The notes under the pieces: generated by a model
What the model saw: the letters and a program-made list of their open reading frames with translations, nothing else
Told to the model about the DNA's origin: nothing
Databases searched by the model: none
Assembly: GCF_030020805.1 (NCBI RefSeq)
Contig: NZ_CP125098.1
Coordinates: forward strand, 2,770,001 to 2,834,000
Length of the DNA stretch: 64,000 bases
From: Paenibacillus sp. RC67
GTDB taxonomy: Bacteria > Bacillota > Bacilli > Paenibacillales > NBRC-103111
Direction of reading: 5' to 3'
In this document: positions 46,347 to 56,655 of the stretch, piece by piece
Numbering within the stretch: the first letter of the stretch is position 1
Layout of the letters: each line of letters begins with the position of its first letter
Position numbers and translations under genes: made by a program

Positions 46347-47354
46347 ATGAGTTTTTTTAAACGATTAAAAGAAAGTATTTCCACCAAAGCCGAAGCGGTT
46401 ACGAATAAATTTAAAGAAGGCTTATCCAAAACACGTGACGTATTGGTTGAGCGGGTAGAAGATTTGTTCAGCAGGCGCAAAAAGATCGACGAAGACTTCT
46501 ATGAGGAGCTGGAAGAAATTCTGATCGGTGCTGACGTAGGGGTCAACACGGTGATGAAGCTGGTCGAGGATCTTCGTGCGGAAGTTCGCAAACGGAAAAT
46601 CGAGGAGCCGAGCGAGCTGCAGCCTATTTTGACTGAAATGATTATTCAACTGCTGAAGGGTGAAGAGAACGCTTCTCTGAAAATGGCGGATTCGGGACTT
46701 ACCGTCATCTTATTCGTAGGTGTGAACGGGGTGGGCAAGACGACAACCATCGGTAAGCTGGCTCATCATTTGAAGTCGCAGGGCAAAAAAGTTCTTCTTG
46801 CTGCAGGGGACACATTCCGTGCAGGGGCAATCGAGCAGTTGGAAGTATGGGGGCAGCGCGTTGGTGTTGATGTTATCAAGCAGCAAGCGGGATCAGATCC
46901 CGCAGCCGTCATGTTCGATGCGCTTCACGCAGCCAAAAACCGCGGTGTGGACGTTCTGCTGTGCGATACAGCCGGACGATTGCAAAACAAAGTGAACCTG
47001 ATGGACGAGCTGAATAAAATATACCGCGTTATTCGACGTGAGGTTCCTGAAGCTCCGCATGAGGTGCTCCTTGTGCTCGACGCTACGACGGGTCAAAATG
47101 CATTGAGTCAGGCGAAGCTTTTTGATGAGAAGACAGGCCTTACTGGGTTGGTTTTGACTAAGCTCGATAGTACAGCAAAAGGCGGAATCGTCGTTGCGAT
47201 TCGTCAGGAGCTGAATCTACCTGTGAAGTTCGTAGGACTTGGTGAAAAAATGGACGATTTGCAGCCGTTTGACTCCGATCAATTTGTTCATGCTTTGTTC
47301 AGCCGCTGGATTCCTGAAGGAGAAAAACAACAGGATGAGCCGGCAAAACCATAG
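46347..47354 (+). CDS. ftsY: Signal recognition particle receptor FtsY
   Basis: Membrane-associated GTPase that receives SRP-ribosome complexes (335 aa). Short basic N-terminal region, then the NG domain with GVNGVGKTTTIGKLA, DTFRAGA, DTAGRLQNK and TKLDSTAKGG. No long acidic A domain, as in Bacillus. Follows smc, as in B. subtilis. Confidence 0.96.
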   Translation: MSFFKRLKESISTKAEAVTNKFKEGLSKTRDVLVERVEDLFSRRKKIDEDFYEELEEILIGADVGVNTVMKLVEDLRAEVRKRKIEEPSELQPILTEMIIQLLKGEENASLKMADSGLTVILFVGVNGVGKTTTIGKLAHHLKSQGKKVLLAAGDTFRAGAIEQLEVWGQRVGVDVIKQQAGSDPAAVMFDALHAAKNRGVDVLLCDTAGRLQNKVNLMDELNKIYRVIRREVPEAPHEVLLVLDATTGQNALSQAKLFDEKTGLTGLVLTKLDSTAKGGIVVAIRQELNLPVKFVGLGEKMDDLQPFDSDQFVHALFSRWIPEGEKQQDEPAKP

Positions 47355-47391
47355 TTTGTTTCACTTAAAATAGTGTGACAAGGAAAAGAGC

Positions 47392-47420
47392 TTGACATCA
47401 TTCTCCGTTTTGGGTATTAT
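47392..47420 (+). promoter_or_regulatory. ylxM-ffh promoter
   Basis: TTGACA (47392-47397), 17-base spacer, TATTAT (47415-47420). Confidence 0.8.
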
Positions 47421-47470
47421 AGGTCTTGTTGGTCCTGTAAAGTGTTTTACCTTAACGGAGGCGGGGCACT

Positions 47471-47821
47471 GTGACGGAAGAAAATGCATTGATGAAGACA
47501 AACCGGATTAATCTGCTGTTTGACTTTTATGAGAAGCTGTTGACTGAGAAACAGCAATTGTTTTGCAAGCTATATTTTCACGATGATTATTCGCTTGGCG
47601 AAATTGCTGCAGAATTCAAGATCAGCCGTCAAGCAGTATATGAGCATATAAAACGTTCGGAGTCCGTATTGGAGGATTATGAGATTAAGCTGCAACTGTT
47701 AGCTAAGCATGAAGAACGGCAGCAGTTGACTCAACAGTTTGATTCTCTTTTAACCGGATTAGCTGGTGAAGAGAGGAAGCAAGCGCAAGCGCTGTTGGGG
47801 CGATTAAGTAATCTTGATTGA
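47471..47821 (+). CDS. ylxM: SRP-associated helix-turn-helix protein YlxM
   Basis: A 116-residue sigma-4-like helix-turn-helix protein, partner of Ffh/FtsY in SRP function. The motif [25 protein letters not shown] is characteristic. GTG start after GGAGGCGGGG. Immediately upstream of ffh. Confidence 0.92.
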   Translation: MTEENALMKTNRINLLFDFYEKLLTEKQQLFCKLYFHDDYSLGEIAAEFKISRQAVYEHIKRSESVLEDYEIKLQLLAKHEERQQLTQQFDSLLTGLAGEERKQAQALLGRLSNLD

Positions 47822-47895
47822 CCGGTTTGCAACAAACTTAAACGATGATATAAATGTATAAAGATAGATAAGTAACGCTCAAGAGGTGAATTCGC

Positions 47896-49269
47896 ATGGC
47901 ATTCGAAGGATTAGCGACCCGATTGCAGAATGTGTTCAGCAAGCTGAGAGGCAAAGGAAAGCTAACGGAAGACGATGTTAATGAGGCGCTGCGTGAAGTT
48001 CGTCTCGCGCTTCTTGAGGCGGATGTGAACTTTAAGGTAGTGAAGGAATTCATCGCTAAGGTGAAGGAACGCGCTATCGGACAGGAAGTCCTTGAGAGCT
48101 TTACACCGGCTATGGTCGTCGTCGATATCGTGAATAAAGAGCTCACGGACCTTATGGGCGGCTCGCAGAGTAAGCTGGCACGGTCGAATCGGCCACCGAC
48201 AGTAGTGTTGATGGTCGGGCTGCAGGGTGCAGGTAAGACTACAGCAACCGGTAAGCTTGCCAAAATGCTTCTTCAGCAAAACCATCGTCCACTTCTGGCC
48301 GCAGGCGATATTTACCGTCCGGCAGCCATTAAGCAGCTGCAAGTACTCGGCGAGCAATTGAAGGTTCCCGTATTCACTATGGGAGATCAAGTGAGCCCTG
48401 TAGAAATTGCAAAGAACGCTTTGCAGCATGCCAAGGATAATGGTAACGATTATTTGATCGTCGATACGGCAGGACGACTGCATATTGACGAGGCTCTAAT
48501 GGATGAGCTGAAGCAGATTGTTACAGCTATTAGTCCGGATGAGATTTTGTTAGTCGTAGATGCTATGACAGGGCAGGATGCAGTAAACGTTGCGGAGAGC
48601 TTCCATAAGCAGCTTGAACTAACCGGTGTGGTGCTGACCAAGCTCGATGGAGATACACGTGGCGGTGCGGCCATTTCGGTTAAAGCCGTAACAGGATGCC
48701 CGATTAAATTCGCCGGTATTGGTGAGAAGCTGGATGCGCTTGAACCTTTCCATCCAGACCGGATGGCTTCACGGATTCTCGGTATGGGCGACATGCTCAC
48801 ATTGATCGAGAAAGCTCAAGCTGGTATCGATGCTGAGAAGGCCAAGGAAATGGAACGCAAAATGCGTACCGCGGAGTTTACCTTCGATGACTTCCTTGAC
48901 CAAATGGAGCAGGTGAAGAAGCTAGGCCCATTGGATCAAATCTTGGATATGCTGCCTGGAGCTAATAAGATGAAGGGCATGAAGGATCTCAAGGTGGATG
49001 ACAAGCAAATGGCTCGGATCGCCGCCATCGTTAAATCTATGACGAAGGAAGAACGGCAAAATCCGGACATGCTGAGTCCAAGCAGACGTAAACGGCTTGC
49101 TGCGGGAAGCGGAAACTCCGTGCAGGATGTGAACCGATTCATTAAGCAGTTTGACGATATGCGTAAAATGATGAAGCAGTTTTCAAGCATGATGGGACCT
49201 AAAGGACCTAAAGCTTTGAAAAACCTGAAGGGCAAGCTTGGAAAAGGAATGAAGTTCCCGTTCGGTTGA
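47896..49269 (+). CDS. ffh: Signal recognition particle protein Ffh
   Basis: SRP GTPase that binds signal sequences and 4.5S/scRNA (457 aa). The NG domain has GLQGAGKTTATGKLA, DTAGRLHID and TKLDGDTRGG; the C-terminal Met-rich M domain (about 300-450) includes MLPGANKMKGMK and MMKQFSSMMG. CAAGAGGTGA precedes the ATG. Confidence 0.96.
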   Translation: MAFEGLATRLQNVFSKLRGKGKLTEDDVNEALREVRLALLEADVNFKVVKEFIAKVKERAIGQEVLESFTPAMVVVDIVNKELTDLMGGSQSKLARSNRPPTVVLMVGLQGAGKTTATGKLAKMLLQQNHRPLLAAGDIYRPAAIKQLQVLGEQLKVPVFTMGDQVSPVEIAKNALQHAKDNGNDYLIVDTAGRLHIDEALMDELKQIVTAISPDEILLVVDAMTGQDAVNVAESFHKQLELTGVVLTKLDGDTRGGAAISVKAVTGCPIKFAGIGEKLDALEPFHPDRMASRILGMGDMLTLIEKAQAGIDAEKAKEMERKMRTAEFTFDDFLDQMEQVKKLGPLDQILDMLPGANKMKGMKDLKVDDKQMARIAAIVKSMTKEERQNPDMLSPSRRKRLAAGSGNSVQDVNRFIKQFDDMRKMMKQFSSMMGPKGPKALKNLKGKLGKGMKFPFG

Positions 49270-49326
49270 TCCGATCGTGGAATGATATATAATTATTGTT
49301 TATTCTATGTTGGAGGTGATTTTCTA

Positions 49327-49599
49327 ATGGCAACTCGTATTCGTCTTAAACGTATGGGTGCTCACAAAGCTCCTTTTTACCGTGTGGTAGTTTCGGATTC
49401 CCGTTCCCCACGTGACGGTCGTTTCATCGAAGAGATTGGTACTTACAACCCGGTTGCACAACCAGCCGTTGTTAATATCGACGAGGAAAAAGCGCTGAAA
49501 TGGCTTCAAACCGGTGCTCAAGCTTCTGATACTGTTCGCAACCTGTTCAGTCAAGCTGGCATCATGAAGAAGTTCCATGAGTCCAAACTGCAGAAGTAA
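49327..49599 (+). CDS. rpsP: 30S ribosomal protein S16
   Basis: A 90-residue S16 starting [22 protein letters not shown] 49327 follows GGAGGTGAT. Standard position between ffh and khpA. Confidence 0.97.
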   Translation: MATRIRLKRMGAHKAPFYRVVVSDSRSPRDGRFIEEIGTYNPVAQPAVVNIDEEKALKWLQTGAQASDTVRNLFSQAGIMKKFHESKLQK

Positions 49600-49620
49600 T
49601 CTGCCGATTCGGAGGGTGTT

Positions 49621-49851
49621 ATGAAAGATCTAATAACCGTTATCGCTAAGGCGTTGGTTGATCATCCCGAAGAAGTAAAAGTGAATACGGTGGAGGATGA
49701 CCGCAGCATCACGTTCGAACTTTCTGTTCATCCCGACGATGTCGGTAAAGTGATCGGTAAGCAAGGGCGCATTGCCAAAGCACTTCGTACCGTAGTCACC
49801 TCGGCTGCAGTAAAAGAAAGCAAGCGTGTTTCGGTTGAAATCGTGTCATAA
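49621..49851 (+). CDS. khpA: KH-domain RNA-binding protein KhpA
   Basis: A 76-residue single KH-domain protein (YlqC) with the VGKVIGKQGRIAKALR GxxG motif; KhpA with KhpB controls cell division and elongation in some Firmicutes. The ylqD gene that follows it in B. subtilis is missing here. Confidence 0.92.
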   Translation: MKDLITVIAKALVDHPEEVKVNTVEDDRSITFELSVHPDDVGKVIGKQGRIAKALRTVVTSAAVKESKRVSVEIVS

Positions 49852-49862
49852 TGGACACCATG

Positions 49863-49895
49863 AGAGTTAGGAGAAATCCTAGCTCTTTCTTTTCT
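49863..49895 (+). terminator. khpA terminator
   Basis: Stem AGAGtTAGGA/TCCTAgCTCT with GAAA loop, followed by TTCTTTTCTT. The remainder of the gap to rimM shows nothing else recognisable. Confidence 0.65.
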
Positions 49896-50026
49896 TCTGA
49901 AAAAAGAATATTCAATTAGATCCTATAACCTCTCTAATACCATGAAGCTCATTATCAATTTGAGAGGACGGCGTTAGAGAGTTTACTTTATACATAATGA
50001 TTTGATGTACGGAGTTGGAGGGCAAA

Positions 50027-50548
50027 ATGAGCGAGAAATTGTATACGGTCGGCAAAATAGTCAATACACACGGAATACGGGGGGAACTGAAAATCGTTCC
50101 TGAGACAGATTTTCCTGATGAGCGTTTCGCTAAAGGGAGTACTCTTGTATTTTTTGACCCGCAAAAAGAAACTACATTCCCTGTGACGGTAGAATCGGCG
50201 CGTGAGCATAAAAAAATGTTCATGATAAAGTTTAAAGGCTTCGAAAATATTAATGATGTAGAAAAGTACAAGGGCTGGCTTCTGAAAGTGGAAGAAAAGT
50301 ATTTGAGCGAGCTTTCTGACGATGAATTTTATTATCATGAAATTATCGGATGCGTTGTGTTTACGGACGAAGGAGAGAAGCTTGGTATTATAAGTGAGAT
50401 TTTGTCTCCTGGTGCTAATGATGTGTGGGTAGTAGATCGTGAATCCGGCAAACCGGTATTGATTCCATATATTGATGATGTGGTACTTGAAGTAGATGTA
50501 AAAGAAAAACGGGTGAAGGTATCCCTGATGGAAGGCCTGCTGGATTGA
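50027..50548 (+). CDS. rimM: Ribosome maturation factor RimM
   Basis: Helps 30S head maturation and binds S19 (173 aa). The N-terminal domain shows [15 protein letters not shown]; the C-terminal PRC-barrel has [10 protein letters not shown] and [14 protein letters not shown] 50027 follows TGGAGGG. The stop overlaps trmD by one base (TGATG). Confidence 0.94.
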   Translation: MSEKLYTVGKIVNTHGIRGELKIVPETDFPDERFAKGSTLVFFDPQKETTFPVTVESAREHKKMFMIKFKGFENINDVEKYKGWLLKVEEKYLSELSDDEFYYHEIIGCVVFTDEGEKLGIISEILSPGANDVWVVDRESGKPVLIPYIDDVVLEVDVKEKRVKVSLMEGLLD

Positions 50549-51297
50549 TGAGAATCGATGTACTCACTTTATTTCCTGCTATGTTCGACGGCGTGTTTTC
50601 CTCCAGTATTTTAGGGAAAGCTCGTGAAAAAGGAATCGTCGAGCTCAACACAGTTAATTTTCGTGATTATTCCAATAATAAACATAATACGGTTGACGAT
50701 TACCCGTACGGCGGCGGTGGAGGTATGGTGTTAAAGCCAGAGCCGATATTTATGGCCGTAGAAGCTTTGACAGAGCCGTTGTCGAGTCGACCTAGGATCG
50801 TCCTCATGTGTCCACAGGGAGAACCGTTTACACAGCGTAAAGCGGAGGAATTGGCCAAAGAAGAGCACTTGATCTTCGTTTGCGGTCATTACGAGGGCTA
50901 TGATGAACGGATTCGCGAGCATTTAGTGACAGACGAGCTATCCATAGGCGATTATGTGCTGACGGGCGGTGAGCTGCCTGCCATGGTCGTTATTGATAGT
51001 GTAGCAAGACTGCTTCCAGGAGTGCTGGGCAACGAAACATCGGCGGTCACAGACTCATTCAGCACTGGTTTGTTGGAATATCCTCACTATACCCGACCTG
51101 TTCAGTTTCGAGAGTGGGAGGTTCCGGATATTTTACTGTCCGGTCACCACGCGAATATTGAGAAGTGGCGAAAGCGCCAGGCTATTTTACGTACATGGCA
51201 AAAACGGCCTGATTTATTGGAGTCGTATCCACTTACTAAGGAAGAACAGCAATGGTTGAAGGAGATTCAGCAAGAATTTGAGAGAAAAACAGAGTAA
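50548..51297 (+). CDS. trmD: tRNA m1G37 methyltransferase TrmD
   Basis: Trefoil-knot (SPOUT) methyltransferase (249 aa). [15 protein letters not shown] at the start; the knot motifs [11 protein letters not shown] and [15 protein letters not shown] bind SAM. Coupled to rimM. Confidence 0.96.
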   Translation: MRIDVLTLFPAMFDGVFSSSILGKAREKGIVELNTVNFRDYSNNKHNTVDDYPYGGGGGMVLKPEPIFMAVEALTEPLSSRPRIVLMCPQGEPFTQRKAEELAKEEHLIFVCGHYEGYDERIREHLVTDELSIGDYVLTGGELPAMVVIDSVARLLPGVLGNETSAVTDSFSTGLLEYPHYTRPVQFREWEVPDILLSGHHANIEKWRKRQAILRTWQKRPDLLESYPLTKEEQQWLKEIQQEFERKTE

Positions 51298-51341
51298 ATA
51301 GGCTGCTTTTCTATTATCTTAATGATATTGATAAATTCAAG

Positions 51342-51370
51342 TTGTGTTTGCCTCTCAGTTATGATATTAT
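51342..51370 (+). promoter_or_regulatory. rplS promoter
   Basis: TTGTGT (51342-51347), 17-base spacer, TATTAT (51365-51370). Confidence 0.65.
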
Positions 51371-51389
51371 ATACAACGTTGTGGCAATT

Positions 51390-51475
51390 TGCCCGATTAC
51401 GGTGGTCCTCTACGCATAACAACAAGAGAATCGACATCAGAGGCGGAATGAACACCTGTGTGGAAGGAGGGAGTC
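51390..51475 (+). promoter_or_regulatory. Ribosomal protein L19 leader
   Basis: The 5' untranslated region contains GATTACGGTGGTCCTCT and AGAGGCGGAATGAACACC, which pair as GGTG/CACC and CCTCT/AGAGG around a loop. This matches the L19 leader RNA of Firmicutes from memory, thought to bind L19 for feedback control. It ends at the GGAGGGAG ribosome site of rplS. Confidence 0.75.
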
Positions 51476-51479
51476 ATAC

Positions 51480-51821
51480 ATGAGTCTAATCCAGGAGATT
51501 ACTAAGGAACAATTACGCCAAGATTTGCCAAGCTTTCGCCCAGGCGATACAGTGAAAGTTCACGTTAAAGTTATCGAGGGTTCCCGCGAACGTATTCAGC
51601 TGTTCGAAGGTGTTGTAATTAAACGCCGCGGCGGCGGAATAAGCGAAACTTTTACCGTTAGAAAAATTTCTTACGGTGTTGGCGTTGAAAGAACGTTTCC
51701 GGTAAATTCACCGAAGATTGATAAGCTTGAGGTGGCTCGCCGTGGTAAAGTTCGTCGCGCGAAGCTATACTACTTGCGTGGTCTTCGCGGTAAAGCGGCA
51801 AGAATTCAAGAAATTCGTTAA
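51480..51821 (+). CDS. rplS: 50S ribosomal protein L19
   Basis: A 113-residue L19 with [20 protein letters not shown] and [23 protein letters not shown] precedes the ATG. Confidence 0.97.
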   Translation: MSLIQEITKEQLRQDLPSFRPGDTVKVHVKVIEGSRERIQLFEGVVIKRRGGGISETFTVRKISYGVGVERTFPVNSPKIDKLEVARRGKVRRAKLYYLRGLRGKAARIQEIR

Positions 51822-51831
51822 GACGAAAACA

Positions 51832-51868
51832 AACGGGGGCTTGTTTACCAAGCTCCTTTTCGTTTTTT
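51832..51868 (+). terminator. rplS terminator
   Basis: Stem GGGGCTTG/CAAGCTCC followed by TTTTCGTTTTTT. Confidence 0.7.
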
Positions 51869-51907
51869 ATCGAGGACTGAAATTTATGGAAGAAAGGGCA
51901 GGTCTTT

Positions 51908-52480
51908 ATGGAGCAAGAACAAACCGTAGACAAACCGAATCCAGTCAAGAACGAAGTTTGGGAATGGGTTAAAGCGCTGCTCATTGCCGCAGCTCTCGTC
52001 TTTTTTATCCGCTGGTTGATTTTTGCCCCGTTTATTGTGGAAGGGCCGTCCATGGAGCCTAACTTTTATACCGGTGAACGCTTGATTGTAAACAAAATCA
52101 TTTACGATATACGCAAGCCTGAGAGAGGCGAGGTGGTCGTATTTCATGCCACCAAAGAGAAAGATTACATAAAAAGAGTCATTGCATTGCCTGGAGAAAC
52201 CGTAAAGGTGGAAGGCGATAAGGTGTATGTCAACAACAAAGCGCTGGATGAACCTTATTTGCAGAAGGCACTGGATGACGCTGCAAAAAAAGGGATACCC
52301 TATAATTCAAGAAATTTCCCAGAAAAATTGATTCCGGAAGGAACGGTTTTTGTTATGGGGGATAATCGATCGAATAGCTCAGACAGCCGCGATATCGGTC
52401 CAGTCAAGTTTGAGCAGATTGTTGGACGCGCCGATTTAATTTTTTGGCCGTATAACAAAATAAGCTTGGTTCATTTTTAG
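51908..52480 (+). CDS. lepB: Signal peptidase I
   Basis: Membrane serine protease that cleaves secretory signal peptides (190 aa). One N-terminal transmembrane helix (about 18-40), catalytic Ser48 in EGPSMEPN, catalytic Lys89 in DYIKRVIALPGE, and the GDNRSNSSDSRDIG box. It sits between rplS and rbgA, as in several Paenibacillaceae; B. subtilis lacks it here. Confidence 0.95.
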   Translation: MEQEQTVDKPNPVKNEVWEWVKALLIAAALVFFIRWLIFAPFIVEGPSMEPNFYTGERLIVNKIIYDIRKPERGEVVVFHATKEKDYIKRVIALPGETVKVEGDKVYVNNKALDEPYLQKALDDAAKKGIPYNSRNFPEKLIPEGTVFVMGDNRSNSSDSRDIGPVKFEQIVGRADLIFWPYNKISLVHF

Positions 52481-52514
52481 AAAATAGCTATGGAAAAGAA
52501 GTTGAGGTGACCGT

Positions 52515-53402
52515 ATGACGATTCAATGGTTTCCAGGTCACATGACAAGAGCCCGTCGTCAAATTCAGGATAAGCTGAAGTTGATTGACGTTGTGATTGA
52601 GCTGTTGGATGCACGAATTCCATTATCCAGCAGAAACCCGATGATTGATGAAATTTTGCAGAACAAGCCACGATTGGTGCTGCTGAACAAAAACGATTTG
52701 GCCGACCCAGCTGCGACTGAGAAATGGGTTGCTTATTTTGCAGAGCAGGAGCTCCAGGCTCTACCTGTCGATGCAGCTAACGGGAACCAGATGAAGGAAA
52801 TCATGGCTCGCTGCAAGCAGCTCATGTCCACTAAAATCGAGGCGCAGCTTCGTAAAGGAATTAAACCTAGAGCGATCCGTGCTTTGATCGTAGGGATTCC
52901 CAATGTTGGGAAATCGACACTGATTAACCGCCTCGCAGGTCGTAAAATTGCAGCCACAGGAGATAAGCCTGGTGTAACCAAAGGACAGCAATGGATCAAG
53001 GTTGGTTCCGAGATGGAACTCCTCGACACTCCTGGTATTTTGTGGCCGAAATTCGAGGATCAGCAGGTTGGTTTGCGGCTTGCTGCTACCGGTGCGATCA
53101 AGGAAGAATTATTGAACACAGTAGATATTGCATTCAATACAATGAAATATCTCACCGTTCAGTATGGAACCTCTCTTAAGGAGCGATTCGGCATTGATAA
53201 GCTTCCCGAGGATCCAAATGATACTGACGCCATAGTAGAAGTTATGGAAGCGATAGGACGCAAAAGAGGCGCTCTAATGAGCGGCGGTCGTGTTGACCTG
53301 GAAAAGGCATCCTTAACGATCTTGAGGGAGCTTCGTGCAGGGAAGATGGGCAGAATCAGCTTGGAAACACCGGATGACTATAAGGATCAGCAGCCACTCT
53401 AA
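52515..53402 (+). CDS. rbgA: Ribosome biogenesis GTPase RbgA (YlqF)
   Basis: Circularly permuted GTPase needed for late 50S assembly (295 aa). It begins [15 protein letters not shown]4 NKND precedes G1 GIPNVGKST and G3 DTPG. The C-terminal ANTAR-like region binds rRNA. GAGGTGA precedes the ATG. Confidence 0.95.
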   Translation: MTIQWFPGHMTRARRQIQDKLKLIDVVIELLDARIPLSSRNPMIDEILQNKPRLVLLNKNDLADPAATEKWVAYFAEQELQALPVDAANGNQMKEIMARCKQLMSTKIEAQLRKGIKPRAIRALIVGIPNVGKSTLINRLAGRKIAATGDKPGVTKGQQWIKVGSEMELLDTPGILWPKFEDQQVGLRLAATGAIKEELLNTVDIAFNTMKYLTVQYGTSLKERFGIDKLPEDPNDTDAIVEVMEAIGRKRGALMSGGRVDLEKASLTILRELRAGKMGRISLETPDDYKDQQPL

Positions 53403-53426
53403 TGGATAGGGTGGCTTTTTCTTTTT
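53393..53426 (+). terminator. rbgA terminator
   Basis: CCACTCT/AGGGTGG stem containing the end of rbgA, followed by CTTTTTCTTTTT. Confidence 0.7.
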
Positions 53427-53530
53427 CAGAGCGGATCTTGTCGAATATTTTGTTCGTTTCGTATCCGCTAGAGATCGTTTCTAGTATAATAATGTAATAC
53501 GAGTGCTAGATTAGAAAGGAATTCATACAT

Positions 53531-54139
53531 ATGTTAGAAAATGAGCGTACGCTCTGGAACGAGGGCGTCCAATATATAGCTGGCGTAGACGAGGTAGGCA
53601 GAGGCTGTCTGTTCGGTGACGTTGTGGCAGCGGCTGTTATTTTGCCGCCGGGTCTTGTGCTGGAGGAAGTGAATGATTCGAAGAAATTAAGTCATAAAAA
53701 GCGCGAGGAATTGTTCGAGGTCATTCAAAAAGAAGCGATCTCTATTGGAGTAGGAATTGTAGATGTCCACATGATAGAATCGATCAATATTAAGCAAGCG
53801 GCAAGGCTTGCGATGAAACAGGCGGTAGAACAATTGAACCCTGGAGCAGAGTATTTATTGGTTGATGCTGAAAAGGTTGATTCCCCGTTGCCCCAGATGG
53901 CACTTATTCATGGAGATGCACTTAGCCAATCGATTGCAGCCGCCTCCATTATTGCTAAGGTTACGCGTGACCGTATGTGCCTTCATTGGGATATAGAGTA
54001 CCCGGAGTATGGCATTGCGCTTCATAAAGGTTATGCAACAAAGCTCCATAGGGAACGAATTGTAGAGTATGGGGCGAGTCCGCTGCATAGAAAAACTTTT
54101 TTGAAAAATATTTTGGTGCAGCAGCAGGAGTTATTTTAA
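53531..54139 (+). CDS. rnhB: Ribonuclease HII
   Basis: Removes ribonucleotides and RNA from RNA/DNA hybrids (202 aa). GVDEVGRGCLFGDVVAA holds the catalytic DE pair; LVDAEKVDSPL and ASIIAKVTRD are also conserved. AAGGAATTC lies upstream of the ATG. Follows rbgA, as in B. subtilis. Confidence 0.93.
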   Translation: MLENERTLWNEGVQYIAGVDEVGRGCLFGDVVAAAVILPPGLVLEEVNDSKKLSHKKREELFEVIQKEAISIGVGIVDVHMIESINIKQAARLAMKQAVEQLNPGAEYLLVDAEKVDSPLPQMALIHGDALSQSIAAASIIAKVTRDRMCLHWDIEYPEYGIALHKGYATKLHRERIVEYGASPLHRKTFLKNILVQQQELF

Positions 54140-54256
54140 AACAGCCAATATTCAAATGGCGAGATTTTCGTACTGAAATGGTGCAGTGAAGCTGCCGATA
54201 TATATAATAACAAGTTATGAGATGTTAAATGATGCAGCCCCGGGAGGAGGAGATCT

Positions 54257-56329
54257 GTGAACATAAGCGGATTAATTAAAAGTTTTCTCGGAGATGCGCA
54301 ACCATCCGAGCCTAAGACGCTGGAGCTCAAATCGGGAGAAGTTGTGAAGGGCATGGTCATGCAGGTGTTGTCGGAGCAGGATGCCATCCTCAATATTGGT
54401 GGGGTTCAGGTTAGAGCTAAACTGGAGACTCCGTTAAAACAAGGTGAAGTGACTATGCTGCAAGTACAGCCAGAATCAGCGTCAGGACAAATCGTTCTCA
54501 AACCTCTGGATGCTTCTGTAGTGAAAATCGCCGACGGATCTCTTGTTGAAATATTAAAAAACGTAGGTTTGGCGGATACAGCAAGCAATAGACAATTGAT
54601 TCAAGCGCTTCATCAGGCTGGTATTACATTAAATAAGGAAACCATAAAAGCCTTAGCACAGCTGCAAAGCCAGCTTCCTGCATCCATCGCTCAGGAGGAA
54701 TGGCTGCCATCTGCAATAATAGCCCAGCAAAAAGGGATTCCTCTAACTCCAGAAAGCGTGAATGCCGTCCGTGCCGCCGTAGCGGGTCCTGCATTTCATG
54801 AAACGCTGCAGCAGTTGGATTCTCAAGTGTCCAAGCTATTGAGCGACAACCCAGGCATATCTGCTTCAACCAAGGTGGCTATTGATACATTTAAACTACT
54901 GATGGCATCGGTGAGAGAAATGTCTACACAGCTGCTTCCTCAGTCCACGACTGCTGAAGATACATTAAACAATCTTAAAAGCCAGGTTCCTCAAGAAAGC
55001 AGACAGGCTTCGGCACCAACCATAAACAACAATAATCAAGCTAGTTCATTCACGACTGCGTCTGCTGCAGGCCAACAAGCCGGTTCTGTGGAAAATGAAA
55101 TGGCACAAACGGCTGGGACCGCAAGAAGCATGGAACAAGCAGCTCAGACGTCTATAAGAACGGCAACCACTGGGACACCTGTAGCAGCAAATTCGTCAAA
55201 TCCTGTGCCGGAACAGCAGCTTATGTCAGATCCAAAGGGAACGGCTATGGCTACTGCGCCAGCCAATGGTTCAGAACCTGTGCAAAAGATGAATCCTGGA
55301 GGTCAAGAGGCTCGTAGCGTAAGTAGTCAGACAACTGCTGCACAATCGATTAACGAACAAACGTTCTCTGGTGCGCAAAATGATAAAAAGTCACCATTTG
55401 TAAATGAGCAAGCCAAGAATGAGATAGTTCGATCTAATAATACTCCCCCTCATCCAACAGGAGGTAGTGCAGCGTCTGCATCAGTGGAATTGAAAGAGGA
55501 ACAATCATCGACAGCTGTATCTCGATCAACAACTGATGCAAATGAGGGAGTTCTTACTTCTCCTAAAGGAGGCCAAGCCTCCGAGCATTGGATTCCGAAG
55601 CTGATGAAGGCTCTTGGAGTAGATCATGAGAGTCAGCTCTTCAAGCTGCCGGAAATGAAGGCCAATGAAAACCCGGTTCGAATGGACGGAGCATCACTGC
55701 AGCCTCAATCGGGTGTGCAGTCAGCTGGCTTGAACCATGAGCAATTAAAAATGGCGGATTCGCTTAAAAGCGTGCTAATGCAGTTAAGTCAGTCCCAGGA
55801 CATTCCGCCTGCTATGAAAGAAACGGTTCAGCAAGCTGTACAGCAAATTACAGGACAGCAGCTGATGCTAAATTCGGATCGCAGCTCCATGTTCACACAT
55901 ATTACGATGTTCGTCCCGCTGTTGAATGCCAATGGGGAACAGACAGCTGCGATCCATATTCAATCCCGTAAAGGGAAGCGGGGAGAAATCGACGCTCAAA
56001 ATTGCCGCCTAGTGTTCGATCTGCGCATGAAAGCTCTGGGTGATACGATGGTAGATGTGAAGGTTGTTGACCGAATTGTAAGTTTGCAGGTCATGAATGA
56101 TCAGCCCTTTTTACATAATTTGCTGGATTCTTATCGAGAGGAGATAGCTTCAAGTCTCTCAGGAATCGGATACCAGTTTATTTCTTTGAAATGCAGCCCA
56201 TATCCAGAAAAAGGGTTAGCTGCAGAGGAGTCTTCAACGCCTTCCAACCTTCAAGAGGCTTCATTACCAGCAAGACTACTTGACTTATACGGAAGTAAAC
56301 AGTACAAGGGAATGGACGTTAAGGTATGA
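54257..56329 (+). CDS. ylqG: FliK-like hook-length-control family protein YlqG
   Basis: A 690-residue protein. The N-terminal part (about 20-80, ELKSGEVVKGMVMQVLSEQDA) is a beta-rich domain. A long Gln/Ser/Thr/Ala-rich, probably disordered stretch spans about 230-450. The C-terminal region (about 540-660) resembles the FliK C-terminal domain. It corresponds in position to B. subtilis ylqG. FliK sets flagellar hook length, but no flagellar genes lie nearby, so this function is not assured. GTG start after GGGAGGAGGAG. It overlaps ylqH by four bases. Confidence 0.7.
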   Translation: MNISGLIKSFLGDAQPSEPKTLELKSGEVVKGMVMQVLSEQDAILNIGGVQVRAKLETPLKQGEVTMLQVQPESASGQIVLKPLDASVVKIADGSLVEILKNVGLADTASNRQLIQALHQAGITLNKETIKALAQLQSQLPASIAQEEWLPSAIIAQQKGIPLTPESVNAVRAAVAGPAFHETLQQLDSQVSKLLSDNPGISASTKVAIDTFKLLMASVREMSTQLLPQSTTAEDTLNNLKSQVPQESRQASAPTINNNNQASSFTTASAAGQQAGSVENEMAQTAGTARSMEQAAQTSIRTATTGTPVAANSSNPVPEQQLMSDPKGTAMATAPANGSEPVQKMNPGGQEARSVSSQTTAAQSINEQTFSGAQNDKKSPFVNEQAKNEIVRSNNTPPHPTGGSAASASVELKEEQSSTAVSRSTTDANEGVLTSPKGGQASEHWIPKLMKALGVDHESQLFKLPEMKANENPVRMDGASLQPQSGVQSAGLNHEQLKMADSLKSVLMQLSQSQDIPPAMKETVQQAVQQITGQQLMLNSDRSSMFTHITMFVPLLNANGEQTAAIHIQSRKGKRGEIDAQNCRLVFDLRMKALGDTMVDVKVVDRIVSLQVMNDQPFLHNLLDSYREEIASSLSGIGYQFISLKCSPYPEKGLAAEESSTPSNLQEASLPARLLDLYGSKQYKGMDVKV

Positions 56330-56655
56330 GTCAAGAAAGTAAAAGACAGACAGACACTGCAACGGTTCAAACGTCCATTAAAAAAGCGGTAGCACTTAAA
56401 TATGCCCCGGATCAATCAAAGGCTCCCGTATTGATAGCCAAAGGGAAAGGGCATATTGCGGAAGCTATTTTGAAGAAGGCTATCGATAACGGGGTACCTA
56501 TTCAGGAAGATTCATCATTGGTTGAGGTGCTCTCCAAGCTGGATCTGGATCAAGAAATTCCACCAGAGTTGTACAAGCTTGTGGCGGAGATCTTGAGCTT
56601 TATTTACCGTTCGGATCAACGTGCGAAGCAGATTAAGGAGAATTCGTATGAATGA
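56326..56655 (+). CDS. ylqH: FlhB C-terminal-domain-like protein YlqH
   Basis: A 109-residue soluble protein resembling the cytoplasmic domain of type III export switch FlhB/Esc[36 protein letters not shown]. The autocleavage NPTH motif of FlhB is absent. It overlaps ylqG at the start and yraN at the end, so the three genes are coupled. Pairing with a FliK-like gene is notable because FliK and FlhB interact in flagella. Confidence 0.82.
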   Translation: MSQESKRQTDTATVQTSIKKAVALKYAPDQSKAPVLIAKGKGHIAEAILKKAIDNGVPIQEDSSLVEVLSKLDLDQEIPPELYKLVAEILSFIYRSDQRAKQIKENSYE

